Shown here: one piece after another, positions 5,077-8,120 of the stretch
How positions within the stretch are numbered: the stretch's first letter is position 1
How the letters are laid out: every line of letters starts with the position of its first letter
Origin: Deltaproteobacteria bacterium
GTDB lineage: Bacteria; Desulfobacterota; Desulfobacteria; Desulfobacterales; Desulfatirhabdiaceae
Direction of reading: 5' to 3'
Length of the DNA: 8,120 nucleotides
Assembly (NCBI GenBank): GCA_021778975.1
Contig: JAJYBO010000126.1
Span: 1-8,120, forward strand
Program-made: the position numbers and the translations under genes
The notes under the pieces: model-generated
Database searches by the model: none
What the model saw: the letters and a program-made list of their open reading frames with translations, nothing else
What the model was told of the DNA's origin: nothing

Positions 5077-6153
5077 GTGAACAATCTCGCTATTGACGAT
5101 TCCGCTGCCTTGTACGATATGGATTTCTGTCCTGTGCAGAAATCATTGAACATAGAACCGGCGTTGCCCGCTTCTTTTTGCAATATCATTGGTCAAAGCC
5201 GATGTATGCAAGAAGTGTTCCGCATTATCGAAAAAGTGGCGGACAGTGACAGCACCATTATTGTTCAGGGAGAGACCGGAACCGGAAAAGGACTGGTCGC
5301 CAAAGCCATTCATGACATGTCCTATCGGCGGGATAAACCGTTTATCCAGATCAACTGCGGCGCCATTCCGGAAAATCTTCTGGAAAGCGAACTGTTCGGT
5401 CATGTAAAAGGCGCTTTTACCGGCGCTGTTACCGCGAAACCCGGGAAATTCGAACTGGCCAATGGCGGCACCATTTTTCTGGATGAGATCGGCGATATGA
5501 GTCACGATCTTCAGGTAAAGCTTCTCAGAGTTCTTGAAGAAAATGTGTTCGAGCGGGTAGGGGGGTGCCAGTCCATCACGGCCGACGTCCGGGTAATTGC
5601 CGCGACGCATCGGGATTTGGAAGCCGCCATCGAAAATGGCGCCTTCCGGGAAGATTTGTATTATCGTCTCTTTGTAATTCCTGTTACGTTGCCGTCGTTG
5701 CGGGAGCGCAAATCCGACATCCCCCTTCTGATAGAGCACTTCTTGACCCGGCTCAATGAGGCGAAACACACCCATGTTTCCGGGCTTTCCGAGAGAACGG
5801 TGGAACTGATGACAGCCTACGCCTGGCCCGGAAATGTTCGAGAACTCCGAAATGTCATGGAACGAATGGTGGTGTTGACCCGCGAAGGCGATATCTATCC
5901 GCGGGATCTGCCGCCGAAAGTCAGGGCGGTCACGGTACCCGAAACACCGCCCGCTGTCCCCGATATCGCCATATCAGATGAAGGGCTGTGTCTGAATACG
6001 GCGGTCAACGATTTTGAAAAATCTTTGATCTGCCAGTCCTTGAAAATCAGTAACGGCGTCAAGAAGAATGCCGCCAGACTACTGAACATCAAGCGTACGA
6101 CATTGATCGAAAAAATCAAACGCCATCATCTGGAAGACAGTTTTACAGAATGA
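5077..6153 (+). CDS. Sigma-54-dependent activator without sensory domain
   Basis: A 358-residue enhancer-binding protein. The AAA+ domain (about 37-265) is complete: Walker A GETGTGKG (65-72), GAFTGA loop (112-117) for contact with sigma-54, Walker B GGTIFLDE (130-137), sensor-I region RVIAATHRD, arginine-finger region FREDLYYRL (190-198), and WPGNVREL (250-257). A linker (about 280-310) leads to a Fis-type helix-turn-helix (about 313-352) ending NIKRTTLIEKIKRH. The first 36 residues are too short for a receiver, GAF or PAS domain, so activity must be set by abundance, a ligand of the AAA+ domain or a partner protein. The RTTLxEK recognition helix resembles flagellar master regulators of the FleQ/FlrA kind, but the Arg of the FleQ LFRS cyclic-di-GMP motif seems absent (SFCN at the matching place). 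Preceded by its own sigma-54 promoter; followed by a strong terminator. Confidence 0.95.
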   Translation: MNNLAIDDSAALYDMDFCPVQKSLNIEPALPASFCNIIGQSRCMQEVFRIIEKVADSDSTIIVQGETGTGKGLVAKAIHDMSYRRDKPFIQINCGAIPENLLESELFGHVKGAFTGAVTAKPGKFELANGGTIFLDEIGDMSHDLQVKLLRVLEENVFERVGGCQSITADVRVIAATHRDLEAAIENGAFREDLYYRLFVIPVTLPSLRERKSDIPLLIEHFLTRLNEAKHTHVSGLSERTVELMTAYAWPGNVRELRNVMERMVVLTREGDIYPRDLPPKVRAVTVPETPPAVPDIAISDEGLCLNTAVNDFEKSLICQSLKISNGVKKNAARLLNIKRTTLIEKIKRHHLEDSFTE

Positions 6154-6173
6154 TTTTTCCGCCCATTGCTTTG

Positions 6174-6215
6174 AAAGGCGGGTTATCGGCGCTGAAGCTG
6201 ATATCCCGCCTTTTT
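6174..6215 (+). terminator. Strong intrinsic terminator between convergent genes
   Basis: AAAGGCGGG (6174-6182) pairs with CCCGCCTTT (6205-6213); after one T-T mismatch the stem continues with TATCGGC against GCTGATA (one G-U pair) to a six-base loop. TTTTT (6211-6215) ends the element. It lies 21 bases after the activator stop and 21 bases before the creA stop on the other strand. Read from the minus strand it has only TTT after the stem, so termination there should be weaker. Confidence 0.85.
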
Positions 6216-6235
6216 GTTATTGAGGCCACGATGAA

Positions 6236-6724
6236 TTATGGCGCTACCCATCCCATGATCGGAACAGTGCTGATGCTGTTTTTAGGGCTGCCTTCGATGA
6301 CCCGGTCGCTGTAGGCCACATAGACCAGTACGTTGCGCTGACGGTCAAAAAAACGCACGACCTGAAGTTTTTTGAAGATGAGGCTGCGTCGTTCGTCAAA
6401 GACGCGTTCTCCGTCCTTGAGGTCTCCAAGAATTTTGATCGGTCCGATCTGACGACAGGCGATGCTGGCGTCGCTGGTGTCTTCCGCGACACCCAATTCC
6501 CCTTTTAAGCCTCCGGTTTGCGCCCGTGCGATGTGACAGGTGACCCCCTGAACTTTGGGGTCGTCGAATGCATCAATGACGATCTTGTCATCAGGCCCAA
6601 GCCAGCGGAAATGGGTGCTGATAGAGCCGGTTGTCCCCCGCTCCGGACGGTTGAACATCCACCATCCGAAAAATAGCACAAGCAACAGAATGCCCCCGCC
6701 GATAAGAATCCTTGTTTTTTTCAT
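6236..6724 (-). CDS. creA: CreA family protein
   Basis: A 162-residue protein with an uncleaved-looking N-terminal membrane anchor or signal sequence (MKKTR then a hydrophobic run to residue 24), so exported or anchored on the outer face of the inner membrane. The remainder matches the CreA family: GSISTHFRWLGPDDKI, IDAFDDPKVQGVTCHIARA, TGGLKGELGVAEDTSDASIAC and IGPI, then FKKLQVVRFFD and VYVAYSDRVIEGSPKNSIS. Two cysteines (C63 and C90) may form a disulfide outside the cytoplasm. CreA is widespread in Proteobacteria but its biochemical function is not established; the name comes from its position next to the creBCD genes in E. coli, and none of those is present here. Its ATG at 6724 has a ribosome-binding sequence AGGGGG (6734-6729) and lies 23 bases after the chemoreceptor stop, implying one transcript. 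Confidence 0.93.
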   Translation of the reverse strand: MKKTRILIGGGILLLVLFFGWWMFNRPERGTTGSISTHFRWLGPDDKIVIDAFDDPKVQGVTCHIARAQTGGLKGELGVAEDTSDASIACRQIGPIKILGDLKDGERVFDERRSLIFKKLQVVRFFDRQRNVLVYVAYSDRVIEGSPKNSISTVPIMGWVAP

Positions 6725-6747
6725 AACACCCCCTGTTCGGACTTTTT

Positions 6748-8010
6748 TTATGCGCTGTGTTCCGCTATCAGATTGTTGATCTGTAAAATCGAACCGCTGA
6801 TGTTTTCGACACCTTTATATTGATCTTCTGAACCCAGTGCGATTTCCTGAATAAAGGTTCGTGTTTTGGCCACATTGGTGGAAACGCTTTCAAAAGCTTT
6901 GTTGGTGATATTCAGGACTGTCTGGCTGGAAGAAACCATCCGCGCCATGTCCTCGATCAGGCTGGCGGTGTTGGTTGCCGCCTCGGCGGAACCTTTGGCC
7001 AGACGACGAACTTCTTCGGCGACTACCGCGAAACCCGCTCCGGCTTCACCGGCCCGGGCGGCTTCCACAGCGGCGTTGAGCGCCAGAAGATTTGTCTGAA
7101 AAGCGATTTGTCCAATCGCTTTGATAATCGTGAGCATCTTTTCTCCACCTTCCGATACCTGATGGATGGATTCGGTAAGAACTCCCATATGTTCATTGGC
7201 TTTCTCGACATTTTTCATAGATGTGTCCATGAGATCGCTGGCGGTTTTTGCGGATTCGGTATTGCGTCTGGCCATTGTGGCGATTTGGGTGCTGGCGGCG
7301 GACAGGTTTCTGGAATTGTCACGGACCTGTTGAAGAACAACCCGAATATTTTCAGCCATGTTTTCGACTTCTTCTTTTGCTGCGGTGGCTTCTGCAGCCG
7401 TTTGCTCACTTTTGTCAATGGCGGTCTCCAGTGATTTCATGGTGCTATCGAGTATTCGGTGATTGATCAGAACGACAATGACGACCATTGACATGGGGCC
7501 GAGCAAATTGGCAATTTGGGATTCTCTCAGATGAGCGGCTGTCAGGGTGAAGGTCGGTAGTTCAATCCCCATGTGGCTGACCACGGCAAATCCTATTACT
7601 TCACATGCGATGACAATGGCCCAGAATACGAACGATCTGATGCCAAGGAAAATATAGACAAGCAGCGGCATGATGATGTTCCAGTTCAGCGCGCTCGATG
7701 CAATGCCTCCGCTTCTATAGGGTAAGTATCCAAAGATCAACATCATACAGCAAAATGTGAAATTTCCCATAAAAGCGACGGATTTCGTGGGTCTCAACGT
7801 GAATGGGGCTACAAACAATACAGCGATAAGAATTACCATATTGGCGGCCAGGTCGGGAAATCCAAGTTTCATCCACTTGAAAAGATTGATAAGCGCAAAC
7901 AATTGCGCGATCTGTGAAAATATGATGAACTGCCTGGCATGACGATATTCGACAGCATCTTCGCGGATTTCGTCGGGAATAAATTTATCTATAAGCGTCA
8001 TGTACTTCAT
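6748..8010 (-). CDS. Methyl-accepting chemotaxis protein, six-helix membrane sensor, no HAMP
   Basis: A 420-residue chemoreceptor. Six hydrophobic segments fill the N-terminal half (about 27-45, 52-71, 78-97, 110-123, 126-146, 166-184) with only short loops, so there is no periplasmic ligand domain; the membrane bundle itself is the probable sensor. No clear HAMP domain follows; a coiled region (187-225) leads to the signalling hairpin, whose tip is canonical: IAFQTNLLALNAAVEAARAG, then GFAVVAEEVRRLA (327-339). This tip contacts CheA and CheW, which are not in the window. The C-terminus (EHSA) has no CheR-tethering pentapeptide. The frame stays open upstream to 8118, but the ribosome-binding site AAAGGAG (8026-8020) points to the ATG at 8010; the extra 36 codons would be translated repeat DNA. 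creA follows in the same direction after 23 bases. Confidence 0.95.
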   Translation of the reverse strand: MKYMTLIDKFIPDEIREDAVEYRHARQFIIFSQIAQLFALINLFKWMKLGFPDLAANMVILIAVLFVAPFTLRPTKSVAFMGNFTFCCMMLIFGYLPYRSGGIASSALNWNIIMPLLVYIFLGIRSFVFWAIVIACEVIGFAVVSHMGIELPTFTLTAAHLRESQIANLLGPMSMVVIVVLINHRILDSTMKSLETAIDKSEQTAAEATAAKEEVENMAENIRVVLQQVRDNSRNLSAASTQIATMARRNTESAKTASDLMDTSMKNVEKANEHMGVLTESIHQVSEGGEKMLTIIKAIGQIAFQTNLLALNAAVEAARAGEAGAGFAVVAEEVRRLAKGSAEAATNTASLIEDMARMVSSSQTVLNITNKAFESVSTNVAKTRTFIQEIALGSEDQYKGVENISGSILQINNLIAEHSA

Positions 8011-8019
8011 TTTTGTCTT

Positions 8020-8026
8020 CTCCTTT
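8020..8026 (-). promoter_or_regulatory. Ribosome-binding site fixing the chemoreceptor start
   Basis: Read on the minus strand, AAAGGAG lies 9 bases before ATG 8010-8008. It excludes the longer upstream start at 8118, for which no such site can be seen. A second in-frame ATG three codons later has this site too far away. Confidence 0.75.
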
Positions 8027-8050
8027 GATAAAAAATGGTAATCAACAATG

Positions 8051-8120
8051 ATGCCCTCGTAAAAAGTCGAATTTCGGGCGGCTTTGTAAAAAGTTCGCAG
8101 GCAAGGCGCGCAAATCATGA
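8051..8120. repeat. Edge of a probable dispersed repeat
   Basis: GTAAAAAGT occurs twice (8059-8067 and 8086-8094), each preceded by a pyrimidine-rich triplet (CTC or CTT) and followed by TCG or TTCG, 27 bases apart; the second is followed by CAGGCAAGGCGCGCAAATC. I associate this pattern (GTAAAAAGT...GCAAGGCGCGCAAAT) with intergenic repeats scattered in Desulfobacterales genomes, but that is recollection and was not searched. It is non-coding here and continues past the window. It sits about 40 bases before the chemoreceptor start codon. Confidence 0.45.

Noticed and set aside
5143..5775. 210-codon antisense open frame within the sigma-54 activator
   Set aside because: Overlaps a fully conserved AAA+ domain on the other strand; typical shadow frame.
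8041..8057. -24/-12-like element on the minus strand before the chemoreceptor
   Set aside because: Spacing is right (GGCA then TTGA), but the critical -12 GC reads GA and the base before GG is not T; too weak without mapping data.
8011..8118. 36-residue N-terminal extension of the chemoreceptor
   Set aside because: No ribosome-binding site at 8118, while 8010 has a good one; the extension is translated repeat DNA.

Overview
The window looks like chromosomal DNA from a Gram-negative, sulfate-reducer-like deltaproteobacterium (Desulfobacterota, perhaps Desulfobacterales). This is an inference from the style of the signalling genes (HDOD protein, CheX-like protein, REC-STAS protein, short sigma-54 activator), the moderate GC content, and a repeat at the right edge of a kind I associate with that group. 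No marker gene fixes the species. I see no rRNA, tRNA, CRISPR array, transposase or phage gene.

Layout. Positions 1-172 (minus) may hold the 5' end of an unrecognised gene that runs off the left edge. From 363 a plus-strand signalling cluster follows: a stand-alone response regulator (363-734), a small protein resembling the N-terminal module of HD-GYP phosphodiesterases (748-1083), an HDOD protein (1085-1942) and a soluble GAF-histidine kinase (2012-3289) that ends in a terminator-like hairpin. Next come a CheX-like phosphatase (3406-3885) and a receiver-STAS fusion (3952-4692). A 384-base non-coding stretch (4693-5076) holds a hairpin, a short TGCAAA-type repeat, three related 12-mers and a very good sigma-54 promoter. 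That promoter drives a sigma-54-dependent activator with no sensory domain (5077-6153), which ends in a strong intrinsic terminator. Facing it on the minus strand is a two-gene unit: a six-helix, HAMP-less methyl-accepting chemotaxis protein (8010-6748), then creA (6724-6236).

How the parts may work together. The kinase can phosphorylate receivers. Two receiver proteins lie close by, and a CheX-type phosphatase that could dephosphorylate CheY-like receivers sits directly before one of them. Outputs available in the cluster are protein-protein (HDOD, STAS) rather than DNA-binding, apart from the activator downstream. There is no CheA, CheW, CheR or CheB in view, so the cluster is not a complete chemotaxis operon. 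It reads as a phospho-signalling module beside a chemoreceptor and a sigma-54 regulator whose C-terminus resembles flagellar master regulators. The wiring is inferred from proximity only.

The most noteworthy points are the sigma-54 promoter with phased upstream repeats in front of a sigma-54 activator (possible self-regulation), the CheX/REC-STAS pair without a che operon, and the stand-alone HD-GYP-N-like protein coupled to an HDOD gene.
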